Shown here: piece by piece, positions 46,792 to 57,780 of the stretch
How positions within the stretch are numbered: position 1 is the stretch's first letter
Layout: each line of letters opens with the position of its first letter
DNA from: Chlamydoabsidia padenii
Lineage: Eukaryota; Mucoromycota; Mucoromycetes; Mucorales; Cunninghamellaceae
Reading direction: 5' to 3'
Assembly: GCA_025330725.1 (NCBI GenBank)
Contig: JAIWND010000008.1
Coordinates: 992,001-1,056,000, forward strand
DNA length: 64,000 nt
Made by a program: the position numbers and the translations under genes
Notes under the pieces: model-generated
What the model saw: only the letters and a program-made list of their open reading frames with translations
Database searches by the model: none
What the model was told of the DNA's origin: nothing

Positions 46792-47067
46792 ATGGGTAAA
46801 AGTGCGAAATTCTATAAACGACCAACAAAAAAGGAAAAGGAAAGCCTTGCGCAAGTGCCCAAATCCGAATCAACCACTATCAACAAGAAGGCCGCCACTG
46901 AAAAGAAATCCATCGTCAACCAAGCAGCAGCAGCTATATCTATGCGAATGGACATTGACGATACCCCAAAGAAACCCACCAAGGCCGAACCTGCAAAACC
47001 CGACTACGTAGATCTGTTATCTGGCAAAAAAACTTATAAACGATTCGTTAACAAGAAGAAGAAATAA
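46792..47067 (+). CDS. Small basic protein, likely nuclear or ribosome-associated
   Basis: Intronless 91-residue frame starting ATGGGTAAAAGTGCG after a CT-rich leader and an upstream TTAAACCCCGCC element. The sequence is lysine-rich at both ends: MGKSAKFYKRPTKKEKE, then an acidic middle (MRMDIDD), and PDYVDLLSGKKTYKRFVNKKKK at the C-terminus. It looks like a conserved small nuclear/nucleolar protein in fungi (the MGKSAKF-x-KRPTKKEK start is distinctive), but I do not recall a named function. Convincing as a gene because of its position, promoter, clean start and biased composition. Confidence 0.72.
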   Translation: MGKSAKFYKRPTKKEKESLAQVPKSESTTINKKAATEKKSIVNQAAAAISMRMDIDDTPKKPTKAEPAKPDYVDLLSGKKTYKRFVNKKKK

Positions 47068-47356
47068 ATTACCCCTCTCCCCTAGTTTAGTTGCCCTCCA
47101 CATAGAATAGATCCCCATACACATTATCATCATCATCATTGTATAATAAAACTATATCATATTATCACCATTCTATTGCGGTTGTTTTTTTGTAGCATCA
47201 AAAGTTGATTCATGCATTTCAACCCCCGACTATTGGGATACATAATAAAAGACAAAGATCTCTATTAGAGATGTTTTATTGTGAATTCATAATAGGGGGT
47301 AATATATAACACGTAAAGTATCCACTAAATTGAGAATATTGGGGGAAGAGAGGTGT

Positions 47357-49567
47357 TTACATGAAGTACATGACCTTTTGTAAATCGGGCTTGACAACAG
47401 CAAAGCTTGCCATTTGAGCATCACTGTCCATGGATTCGGAGGTAGCATCAGTATCTTCCCAGTTTTCACCCTTGCGGTGGAATCGGGCACGAGCAGCAAC
47501 CAAATCAGCATAGTAAGCAGGAGGACAGATGGAGACAGCACGAGTAGCACGACCATAGATGTAGCAAAGACGGTAGGTAAGTTCTTGTAAAGCATCGGGA
47601 GTGAACTTGTTGTCATCATACAAGACATGGTAGTGAGTAGGGCGAGAAGTACCTTGAAGACCAGCATGGGATTGAAGATCTAACCAAAAAAAAAGTGAGT
47701 GTTCAAGAATCAAACTATTATGCGTATCCAGTTTTCAGCCACTTACAAAAGTCGAATTCGAAGGGATGGACGATTTGAGTATCAACCACAGTACCAGGTT
47801 GACAGTTACCAGTACGGTCAGCATCACGGGCTTCGAGAGGGAAGAAACGAGCATGATGACGCTTTTGAACCACAACAAAGGTAACAGGAGGTTGATAGTT
47901 TTTATCCAATGAGGCACAAGCAGCACGGATGGCAGCCACTTCGTTCTTGAGTACTTGTTCGAATTGACCTTCAGACACACCATCACGATAGAAGAGGATT
48001 TGTGCAGGCTTGAGACCACAGCTTTGATAGAATGTCTTGAGCATTTCCTTGACCATGTTAGCAAGATCAGCAATAATTTCAGTACGGTTAGCTTGGACAC
48101 GTACAGCAGAGGCATAACGAGAAGCAAACGAATCCATACTGGCAGTAAGAGCAGCGACGGATGGGCGGTTCATGTCACCAGGAGCAGGGTGAGTAACATC
48201 AGCACCAAAGACAATGGTGGGCTTTTGAGAGATAAATGGAATTTGAGGAGCATCCATGTACAAGTTGACACCACCGAGCTTCATGTTGACCTTAAGACAC
48301 ACGTTGGCACAGTATTGCTTCTTGGCATCAGCGATATGCTTGCTTTGGACACATTGAGTAGGTACACCAATGACTATAGATTCAAAGAAGAAGAAAAAAG
48401 ATTATTAGTTTGATTTAGAATTCCTCAAAGGCGATGAGGGAATTTTTTTATTTTCCTTACCAGTATCAGAGACACGCTTGATTTCAGCATAGAGAGGCAC
48501 ACCAGTGTTAGGCAAGATACAGAAGACCAATTGAGGTTGAGCCTTGGCAGCATTACCAGCCTTGAGCCAAGCTTCCTTGAGAGTACGTTCAATGTTACCT
48601 TGAGGGTCAGCATTGGTAATAGGAGGTTGACGGTTGATGACATTCTAATTAAACCAATAAAAAAAAAATGAGTATCGTTTCATTTATATCATTATTCTTT
48701 TTAAAACTTACCAAACCAGTATCAATGAATGTTTGACATAATTCACGAATGAAACGTTGAATCATACCATCATGAAGGTTGCCAGCAAAGTTGACCACGG
48801 ACCAAGAGCCAAGGTTAGCACCCTTTGCGACTTTCTTGCCACGAAGATTCCAAGCACCACCCATAGGAGCAAAGGTAGCTTCTTGAGAAGAGGCATTGTA
48901 TGAGATCTTGGGAGTTGAGAGGACACGAGCGTTGATGACGGCCATTTCGGGTTTGACAGTGACGCCAAATTGTTGGATGTATGGGTTATCCTTGTACTTG
49001 AGAAGACTGACACCTTGGTTGATCTTGTTGGCACGGACATTAGGCTTTTGGCAGGTAAACTTGATCATTTCGGCAGTTTGCTTTTCGTTCAACTTCTTCA
49101 TGTGGCGTTGACCAGGGACGACTTCACACACTTCCATGGGCAAGAAGATGTCTTTCTTGACAACCACACAAGGCAAGTAAGGAGCAGCAAGGCGTTTGTT
49201 GTAGGTCTTTTGGAAGTAAGCAGCCACCGACATTTCATTACCAGATTCATCCTTGAAGAGGGTGTTTTCAGCAGAGCTAGGAGTGAGCTTGGTGATCTTG
49301 TACTTGAATCGCTTTTCAGCACCACGATGGACAACGACGATCTTGAGGCTCTTGAGGACCTTTTCCAACTTTTGACGTTCACGGTCAGGGATACCACGAC
49401 GGAGATCATCCACAGAGCGACGGTTAAGAATCTTGGCGACAATATCAGGAAGAGGACCAGATTCATAGAAAGCAGTGGCACTGACATCGATGTTAATCAT
49501 CATCTTGCCTATAAAGGGATGAACAAAACAATAATACATGGTTAGTTTAGTTGATGATTATTGGTGG

Positions 49568-49600
<33 letters not shown>

Positions 49601-50427
49601 GATGCACTTACCTTGAGTAGGACGAGCAGATTGGTAGAAACCTTGCCAGACTTCAGCACCATTGGGCAAAGGGCGCTTGTCTTGAGGAGTGAAAAAGGAG
49701 CGACCCACAGTAGAGTATTGCATGCTGGGGACGTGACGAATCAACACGTCAAGGACCATGATAGCTGTTGCACAAAGTTGAAAAAAAAAATTAGCAATAA
49801 ATTTTTTACAATGGACAGGGAAGTTAGGACTTTTTTTTTTTTTTTTCTTTACCTGTCAAACAGTTGTTGGTGATACTGGATTTACCATCCAAGAAGTGTT
49901 GGAGTTCAGTCATGTTAACGACACCCACGGGCTTGATGTTAAGCTTGAAGATACCACCGGAGCGCTTGCCTTCTTGCAAATCGACCTAAACGATGTGAAA
50001 AAAGAAGACGACATTAAAACATTACCAAAGGCACATGATACAGTACAGGGGGGTTAGGGGCATTTGTTATTATTAAATGTTGGTATGTTTATCGTGTGAG
50101 AATTATTTTTTTACTTACTTCAAAGGAGATACCACCATTGTCATCACCACACTTCAAAGGCTTGGGAGAGAAAATGTTGGCACGACCATCAAAGATGGCC
50201 TTGGTACCATTAAGGAAGGTTTGACCTTTAGGAGAATCTTCAAAGCTTTGCCAAACCTTACGGAGGACAGCAGGAGGAGCACCATCAGGCATGATTTGGA
50301 CGTTGAGATGTTGGACGTTTTGAGAAGGAAGAGAAGTCACTTCAAAGAAGTTACTTCTGACACGGACAGGTTTGCCTGCCTTACCAGGACCAGGACGCAT
50401 AACCAATTGGGTCAAGTTTTGAGACAT
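47357..50427 (-). CDS. AGO: Argonaute protein
   Basis: Small-RNA-guided effector of RNA interference. Starts [19 protein letters not shown] at 50427; about seven short introns. Order: N domain ([23 protein letters not shown]), linker 1 ([26 protein letters not shown]), PAZ (SVDDLRRGI to [25 protein letters not shown]), linker 2 ([19 protein letters not shown]), MID ([49 protein letters not shown]) and PIWI ([63 protein letters not shown]). Catalytic Asp, Asp and His of the slicer site are visible in [16 protein letters not shown] and THYHVLYD, so slicing looks possible. Ends KVMYFM. A 29-T tract lies in one intron (49570-49598). Secure as an Argonaute; which paralogue is unknown. Confidence 0.95.
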
Positions 50428-50581
50428 GATGTTTGTTGTGGGTATTGGAAGGAGAAAAAAAAAAAAAAGGAAAAAAGAAAAAAAAGGGAAAGAAATAAAA
50501 CAAGACGGCGATATAAATTTTTGGGTTTTTATTGGATAAAAAAAGTACTGTCACAGCATATGGAGATTCGAAAAAAGAGTT

Positions 50582-53500
50582 TCAGCCATATAATGAGCCA
50601 ATAGAATCACCAGAATCACCATCATCTAGCAAGTCGTAAGCTGTTGACGATAAGGACGCGCGTAAAGATGTTGTCACAGTAGGAGATAAAGTAGAAGAGG
50701 TATGAGTACCATTGTAGTAAATTTTTCCACTTGACGATGATAATGATACAAGTGTATCTGGTATCAGTCGAATCAATACGCCCACTGGTATAGACAAAAA
50801 GCCAAGTAAAACACAAATAGTCCATTGGGTTCGATCCAGTCCAGTTGTTTGAAATGCCGCCCCACCAAATTCGACAATGAGCACTTGTCCAACTATGCAA
50901 ATACCAAAGATTGCCATAAAAAATCTGTTGTTTGATATTCCTTTAAAGATGTTGATTTCATTGTCTATACATCGACAGCTATGGATTAAAGAAAATAAAA
51001 ATCAATAGTTTAGTACAAATGAGCAATAATAACCTCCTTACCCCGTTTCATTAATACTCCTTTTTTTCTGGATCCTTACTTGACTTCATTGAAGATTTGA
51101 CAAAAGACAAAAGTGGTAAACACCATTGTTTGTAGAAGGGAAGGATCTTGTATTTGTAAAACATTAGTGTATAATAAGGAAGACATGATGGCGATTTGAT
51201 AGATAGTCTGACCAATAATCATTTTCCACATGCAAGGATTGATCAAAGGCGCTGATCGAGGTTCGGGCATGCGATGTAAAAGCTTTGGTGTCGGAGAATC
51301 AGTAGCCAAAGCAAGAGCAGCAAAAGTATCCATGATCAAATTCACCCACAACAATTGGACAGCAGTCAAGATTGATTGTTGTTCGTTACTGGTCAGAGCC
51401 GATACCACAGTCAAAAGTACCGCCGTGATGTTCACCGTGAGTTGGAATTGGAGGAATTTACGTACCGAGTCATTAACACACCGACCCCACAAGATAGCAT
51501 GGACAATACTCGAAAAGTTGTCGTCCATTAGGATGATACTGGAAGCTTCGTTTGCCACCTCGGTACCTGATTGCATACTGAATCCCACATCCGCCGCTTT
51601 GAGAGCCGGTCCATCATTCGTCCCATCACCAGTGACCGCTACGATATCTCCTTGAGCCTTGAGAGATTGCACCAACAGTTTCTTGTCCGCGGGGTTTGAT
51701 CTTGCCAATACACGCAAGTGAGGGAGGAGATTGTTTCGAAGCTCAGGAGACAGTTTTCTAAAAGTAGCACCATCCATAGCGAGATCACCATATCGGTAGA
51801 TACCACATTTCCTAGCGATGCTTTTTGCCGTCAACATGTTATCACCTGTCACCATCCGCACACATACACCAGCTTTCTGACAGTTCATCACCGCTTGTTT
51901 GGCACCAGGACGCAAAGGATCTTCAATACCAACTACACCGAGCATCGTCAATCCACCTAGATCTAAAGCATCTTGTAATGTCCAATGGGATGGCCAGTCA
52001 TCAAAATCACGATAACACATGGCGATCGTTCGTAAGCAGCTGTTTCCGTAGCACTGAATGATTTTCCTCATTCGCATACTGGTGTGATCCGACATTGGGC
52101 GAGTCTTGATATCGTAACGACTAGTTGATTCTTTTTCCAAGTTGACGATATCACCGTAAGAATGGTCATGCACGGAGATCAGATGAGAGCATCTATTAAG
52201 TAAGATTTCAGGAGCACCCTTGATGTGTAGTCGATATACCGTTCGTTCAGTTCCTTGACCGCCATCCTTGATCGTCACCCGGATCACCGTTCCCATTGCC
52301 TTGACACTAGAATCAAAAGGAAACACTTGTTCCACCGGCCAACATGCCCGAAGACATTCAAAAGGTTCGGAATCCAAGTAGTCGCGTGAGAAGTTGAGTA
52401 TGGCCGTTTCAGTCTTGTTCCCCACCAAAGTGGTAGTAGCAATAGTAGTAGCATTGTGGTGTCGATCCTCCTTGGGGTTGTTATTGGCCAATCGAAAAGA
52501 TGTCGAGTTTACTGCCACAGCCTGGTTTATAAAACATCGTACCGAGAGTGGCATGCGGCGGCGAATGTTGTCCAAACTAATCAGATCCGTACGGAATACA
52601 GGAGGATTGTGTCGAAACCTGAAGGAGGATCCGAACATACCTGCCACCACCGTCATCTTGTTTTGAGTCAGAGTGCCAGTTTTGTCAGAACATATATTGG
52701 TAGCATTTCCCATTGTTTCACAAGCAGCAAGAATACGCACTAGATTGTTCTCCTTGAGCATTCGTTGAGTCGCATAAGCCAAAGCTATAATACCAAGGAA
52801 TAAGCAGAAGAAGAAGAAGAAGAAGAAAAAAAAGGAGTGAGTATATGGAGGTTTAGTGATCATTTGATATGATTGATCCTTACCTAAAGTAACCGCCAAA
52901 GGAAGACCTTCAGGGACAGCAACCACAACCACAGTGATGGTAGTAATAAGAATATGAGTGAGTTGAGACACAATTTCGGTGGGACTATTAGTAGACGCAC
53001 CCGCATTCAAATACGCAATCACAGCACGAATCGACAAGACCATAAACAAAAACCCAGCAGCAGCGATACCAAGTTTAGCAATATCTTCAGCCAAAGTGTT
53101 CAGTTTTTCTTGAAGAGGGGTAACCTGTGATTTGATACGAAGAGACATCAAGGTTCGACCATGAGATGAGTGACAACCAACCGCCGTGACGAGATAAGTA
53201 CAAATACCTTCGAGGACTTTACTTCCTGAGATTAAAAACGGATCAGGAAGTTGATGATGTCTTGGTTCTTGAGAGGAAGTAAAAGAGTGAGTGGTGGATA
53301 ATGATTTGGCGCAATCGTCGTCAATAGGAACCAAAGGAGAATCGTTGTCGGGAGTGTTGAGTTTTACACAGTCTTGCCAGTAAGCTTTGCGCACCGCATC
53401 TGATTCACCCGTGGCCGATGATTCATCACATTTTACATTATGGCCTTGAATGAATATCCCATCAGCAGCAATGATATCCCCAGGTTCCAAAGAGAGCACA

Positions 53501-53866
53501 TCACCTACTTGAATGTCATTGATAGAGATAATACATGTTTGACCAGCACGAATAGCCTAAAAATCAAGGAGGGTAATGGGTGAGTTATTAGCATTATAGT
53601 CTTTTACTAGTTTATTTATATATACTTACGTTGACATATCTATCATCCTTTTTTGCATTCAGTTTTCGAAACTGTTTTTCTTTTTGATAGTCATTGACAC
53701 TTCCAACCACCACCACTAAAAAGACAGCCACAATGATAGCCACCCCTTCGACCCATTTGACTCCAGGCATCGGGTTTCCATTCTTGTCCAATTCGATTGT
53801 CGTCATATCTTCGTAAATGCCAACCGTGAGTGAGACTACAGCAGAGATCGTCAACAGTACCTAGAT

Positions 53867-53904
<38 letters not shown>

Positions 53905-54380
53905 AGTCCTTATTTGTGTTTTTTCTTCTTCTCTGGTATTACCAATGTCTTGTCTTGTAAAGCAATCCACATGAGTTGTAACAAGGAATTACTGTCGAGA
54001 ATGGGTAATGTGTTGGTCCCAAATACTTGTTGCCGTTTCGCCAAAGTCGGTTGAGGTTGTTTTTCTTGTTGTTGCTGATAAAAGGAGTCATCACTGGTTG
54101 ACAGTTCAGAGTGCACCGAAACCTGATCTGCAAGGCCACGAGTTAGATTAGTGTGGAGACCGTGAGCCAGACCTTCTACTCCTTGTAATTGTTGTAAGAA
54201 GACAAGGTCTTTTCGTTCGACCAAGGACTCGAGTTGTTGTATAGTGAATGCAAATGGATTGTCAGGATCACGATGAGGGAAACGATTCATATCAATTATC
54301 GTTGTTGCTGGTTGCAGTGAAGAAGTAGAGTGATTGTATTGTTGAGAGGTGGGCATGTCGTGTTTTTCACTAAAAGTCAT
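50582..54380 (-). CDS. PMC1: Ca2+-transporting P-type ATPase, PMCA/Pmc1 type
   Basis: P2B calcium pump, plasma membrane or vacuole. Start ATG at 54380 (MTFSEKHDMPTSQQYN). After a Ser/Gln-rich N-terminus come LVFLQQLQGVEGLAHGL and FGTNTLPI, then membrane segments (LLTISAVVSLTVGIYED, GVAIIVAVFLVVVVGSVNDYQKEKQF). Landmarks: DESSATGESDAV (TGES dephosphorylation loop), VVVAVPEGLPLAVTL, ICSDKTGTLTQNKMTVV (phosphorylated Asp), LHIKGAPEILLNRC, MVTGDNMLTAKSIARKCGI, VTGDGTNDGPALKAADVGFSM, WVNLIMDTFAALALATD. PMCA-type wording. An unspliced intron interrupts the long exon near 52795-52883. The C-terminal tail has no obvious calmodulin site, so inhibition may act at the N-terminus. Transporter identity is clear; location is inference. 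Confidence 0.92.
53868..53901. repeat. 34-A homopolymer (poly-T on coding strand) in ATPase intron
   Basis: On the minus coding strand this is a T tract inside an intron of the Ca2+-ATPase gene. Confidence 0.8.
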
Positions 54381-54522
54381 GGTATATATATATAAAGAGA
54401 GGAAGGGGAATATAAAAGGAATGTAATGGGGGGGTTTAAGAATATACAAGTGTTGTAAAAATAAAAAGTAAAAAAAGAGAGGAATGGGTAAATGTAAGAA
54501 GAGTGGAAGAGATATAAAAGAC

Positions 54523-54551
<29 letters not shown>
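54523..54551. repeat. 29-A homopolymer upstream of ATPase
   Basis: On the minus strand a T29 tract in the ATPase 5' flank, placed between the GGCGGGATTTGAA element and the start codon. Confidence 0.75.
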
Positions 54552-54553
<2 letters not shown>

Positions 54554-54592
54554 GGAAATGGAATTCATAAGCTCCTCCACTAATCAGGTGAT

Positions 54593-54605
54593 GGCGGGAT
54601 TTGAA
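54593..54605 (-). promoter_or_regulatory. GGCGGGATTTGAA element upstream of Ca2+-ATPase
   Basis: Best full-length copy of the recurrent element, about 215 bp upstream of the ATPase start and followed on the minus strand by a 29-bp T tract (54523-54551 as A). Function inferred from recurrence only. Confidence 0.45.
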
Positions 54606-54855
54606 TATTAAGGAGTTGGCATGAAACCAACTCCTTGATAGTAATTTGATGAGTGGGGGGAAGGTAAAGTAATGATATGACAGTAACATACAAATCAACT
54701 AATTATAAACATATGTGCTTCATTAAACCAATTTTCTTTATTAATATTAATCAGAGATATAGAAAAAAGGAATATATATCTATATATACTAACGAATGCT
54801 ATTATCATACTAAAGGAGGTGTAGATAGGATGAGTTCCAATATGAGCAACCAAAG

Positions 54856-55875
54856 TCAGCGCTTACCTAGAGAGAGTGAATTCCTTGGACTAGTAGTACA
54901 AGTAGAATCGGAAGTTTCGATACTGATTTCGAATCTTCCCTTCTTGACCACATAGGAATGATTACGTTGTAATGAGCGATATCGTTGTGTATCCAAATTG
55001 TCATTGGATATTGTATTGATTCTCCGCAATTCATGCAAAACAGGCGGCATTGTTTGTTGTTCTCGTCGTCCGCGTCCAGGTGGTGGTGCAGATATTTTTC
55101 GATTCAAGGTTGATTCCATCTTGTTTTCATTCCAAAAGGCCGAATCCCAAATCTGCAATTGTTTGTCTTGTTGTCTACCTTTAGTTGTACCATGTGAGTG
55201 AATATCAATAGAATTACCGTTCTTGTCCCCGTTATCATCATCATTGTTATATAATCCAGAGTCACAAGAGTTATCATTGTTGTGACATTTGCTGGAATTA
55301 CGAGAGTCGGTTAAAATCGTGGGTACAAGTTCTGCCGAATGTTGTATAGAGGATGATGATTTTGTCGTCGACTGTTGATTGTGGCCCTTTGATTCATTGA
55401 TAATAATACCTTGATGGATACTTCTGTTTCTGTTGAAATGAGGTGGTCGGTATGGTTGGTACTTTGCTATTTCGTTTAACGAAGGTGATTTGGTGATTGG
55501 TGGTCTGCCTGTATTGCTGTAGGTAGTATGATGTTGTAGTAAGGAGTCACCAGTTCCACTTGGTTTGCTATTGTCATTGTCATTGTTACCATTGTCATTA
55601 TTATCATTATCCATGTTCTTCCGTCGTATGGTTCCTTGATAGTGGCGGTGCTCGTAGGTCTTATCTTGGTCATAAATGGCCTCTTTCCCCACCGTTGGTA
55701 TTTGACTCGTACTTTTAGTGTATAAAGTCGAATTAGTTGTTGGTGCATGTCGATGTCGATGGTGGTGTGTCACTGTGTTAAGTTTGCTGAATAGGCGTGA
55801 TAATTTGCTAATAGGTTCGTGGGTGGTTCTGTTTTTGGAATTGTCTTGTTTGGAATGAAACATGGTAATCTTCAT
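54856..55875 (-). CDS. Low-complexity protein with C-terminal RFxI motif
   Basis: Intronless 339-residue frame, start 55875 (a second in-frame ATG lies at 55863). The body is Ser/Thr/Asn/His/Asp-rich and predicted disordered, with runs such as DNDNNDNGNNDNDN. Near the end it has RTISNDNLDTQRYR-type sequence and then HSYVVKKGRFEISIETSDS at about 54922-54975, a basic RFx[V/I] motif like those in the Fray kinase tail of this window. Ends SLSLGKR before a stop inside a GTAAGC context, so a further spliced exon is possible but not seen. No recognised domain. Reading frame is long enough and codon-biased enough to be real. Divergent partner of PI31. Confidence 0.68.
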   Translation of the reverse strand: MKITMFHSKQDNSKNRTTHEPISKLSRLFSKLNTVTHHHRHRHAPTTNSTLYTKSTSQIPTVGKEAIYDQDKTYEHRHYQGTIRRKNMDNDNNDNGNNDNDNSKPSGTGDSLLQHHTTYSNTGRPPITKSPSLNEIAKYQPYRPPHFNRNRSIHQGIIINESKGHNQQSTTKSSSSIQHSAELVPTILTDSRNSSKCHNNDNSCDSGLYNNDDDNGDKNGNSIDIHSHGTTKGRQQDKQLQIWDSAFWNENKMESTLNRKISAPPPGRGRREQQTMPPVLHELRRINTISNDNLDTQRYRSLQRNHSYVVKKGRFEISIETSDSTCTTSPRNSLSLGKR

Positions 55876-56062
55876 TAGAGTATAAACAATAGATATAAAG
55901 TAAAGTGGTATATCTAAAGAGCTGGTATATAAGTAAATAGAGTATGTACAAAAAGAAAATGGAATGACTATGAAAAAAAAAAGGAGGGAAAGAAAGAAAG
56001 AGAGGGAAAAAAAAAAAAAAAAAAAAAAAGTTGAAACCCTTTTTAGACACCCGCATTGTAGA

Positions 56063-56075
56063 GCGGGGGTTGAAA
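56063..56075. promoter_or_regulatory. GCGGGGGTTGAAA element in divergent promoter
   Basis: Copy of the recurrent element between the low-complexity protein gene (minus) and PI31 (plus), about 80 bp upstream of the latter; adjacent A/T tract on the minus side. Role inferred. Confidence 0.42.
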
Positions 56076-56153
56076 TCTGTTATCCATTTAAATTGCCGTG
56101 TACGTAATGAAACTTGCTCTCTTTTACTTTTTATAATTACCTTTCAAACGATC

Positions 56154-57590
56154 ATGGCTACCAACGTACTCGATCCTTCTTCTATTCTACACAAGATAAC
56201 ACAAAACTTACCTGATTCACTGCAATCACCCTATGATGCTTTAACAGCTGCCACACACTCGGCCATGTTAAGTGTTGGATTCAAATATGCGGGACTCGGC
56301 GATGATGCAAGACAAGGTAAAGTAACTTCACATTGAAAAGGAACTCGTTTTACTAACAACTTTTTATAATAGAGGGGGATGGCACACAAACGAAACTACC
56401 TGACCAATGGAATGCTCAAGGTCCTCACGTCTATTCGATTCGGTATAGTCATCCGCAGTCAAGCTTAACTTTTGTCATTAAAAGTCTGAAACTGGGAGAT
56501 AAGTGGATTGTGCACGGTTTGGGCATCGGCGTAAGTGAACCGGGAACAACAGGGACCATGTGTTTTAAACTTTCCCTCTTCTTTAGGACAATAAAACTGC
56601 GACACTCGAAGTCAACGTGGACGAATATACCTCACCCTCCTTTTACCCTTATGCAAGCTCCTCAGATCAACCACTTGTCAATGGCTACATTTCCTCAACT
56701 CGATTAAATGACTTTTTGGTGTTATTCAAGATTAATATCATACAAAGACTTGCGCCAGGATTAACCAAACCAGGTTACACGGAAGAAGAAACGTAAGTGG
56801 ATCAGTGAAGGGGGGACACTTTTTAACTTTTTTGTTTTTTTTTATTGTTAATTAGAACTTCAAGTGCAACAACAACAACAACGCCTACGTCAAGGGTGGA
56901 TTGGCCACGACGAACAGACCCACCCTCCACTCCTCCACTACGTATGCCTACCTCTGGTTCTCCTGAGTAAGTATACTCGAGAAGAAGAAAAACCAAATTG
57001 TAGTACTCACTTTTATTAATATAGTTGGGTACCCTTAAATGTTGGAGGCGATGATTTAAATCCTCTTGGTGGACCTTCAGGGGATTTACGGTAAATACCT
57101 TTTTTTTTTTTTTTTAGATGACTAACTATATATTGTCTTGTTCCTTTTTATTAGACCTTTAGGTGGAGGTCGAGGCGGTGGCATGTTTGTAGGACCTGAC
57201 CATCCCATGTTTAATAATAGGCGGGATCTGGATGACCCAGCTGGTGTGTTTGGAGGTCCTCAACCTCTCCCAAGGTAAGTCTCTCAACAACTTTTTTTAT
57301 CATCATACTGATCTTTTTTTTTTTTTTTTTAATAGGGGTGCTGTTCCTCCCGGTGCTCGATTTGATCCTATTGGTCCATTTGGTGGCAACCCTGGCAGAG
57401 GTGGTGGCATATTTGGTCGTGGTGGTCGTGGCCGTGGTTCTGGTCGATCCCAATTCTCAGGGGAACCCGATAATGATGAACTTCCTCCTCCTGTAAGTTT
57501 AAAAAACAGCATTTTGTTATACATGGTATTCATTGTGGTTTTTTTTTTTCTATTCTTCTTATTTAGGGATATAATGATATGTTTATGTAA
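56154..57590 (+). CDS. PSMF1: PI31-type proteasome regulator (PSMF1 homologue)
   Basis: Proteasome-associated protein that binds the 20S core and adaptor complexes. Start ATG at 56154. N-terminal FP domain: MATNVLDPSSILHKI, SPYDALTAATHSAMLSVGFKYAG, LPDQWNAQGPHVYSIRYSHPQSSLTFVIKSLKLGDKWIVHGLGI, NGYISSTRLNDFLVLFKINIIQRLAPGL. A proline/glycine-rich C-terminal half follows (DDLNPLGGP, PLGGGRGGGMFVGPDHPMF, VPPGARFDPIGPFG) with GRGGRGRGSGR. The last short exon encodes GYNDMFM, the HbYX-like end of PI31 (PPPGYDDMYL in animals). Six or so short introns, each giving the family sequence. Secure. Confidence 0.9.
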
Positions 57591-57685
57591 TCTATTCTAG
57601 TTATAGTGGTATGATGTGATCATCGTTATAAGTTAGTTTATATTTAGCACAATAAATAAAACTAGGACTTCCGATCTGCCACGTT

Positions 57686-57698
57686 TGTAAAACCCCGC
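57686..57698 (+). promoter_or_regulatory. TTGTAAAACCCCGC element
   Basis: Copy of the recurrent element about 85 bp upstream of the CofD/YvcK-like start codon, followed by a poly-T/CT-rich stretch. Role inferred. Confidence 0.4.
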
Positions 57699-57780
57699 TT
57701 GCTCAGGCGATCCAATTTATAGTCTTTTTTTTTTTCTTCTTTTCTTTACTTCTTCTTTTTAAAATATAGTTCTGGAATAA

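Noticed and set aside
49570..49598. Frameshift in Argonaute at the poly-T
   Set aside because: The tract is inside an intron with good GT-AG ends; joined exons give continuous Argonaute sequence.
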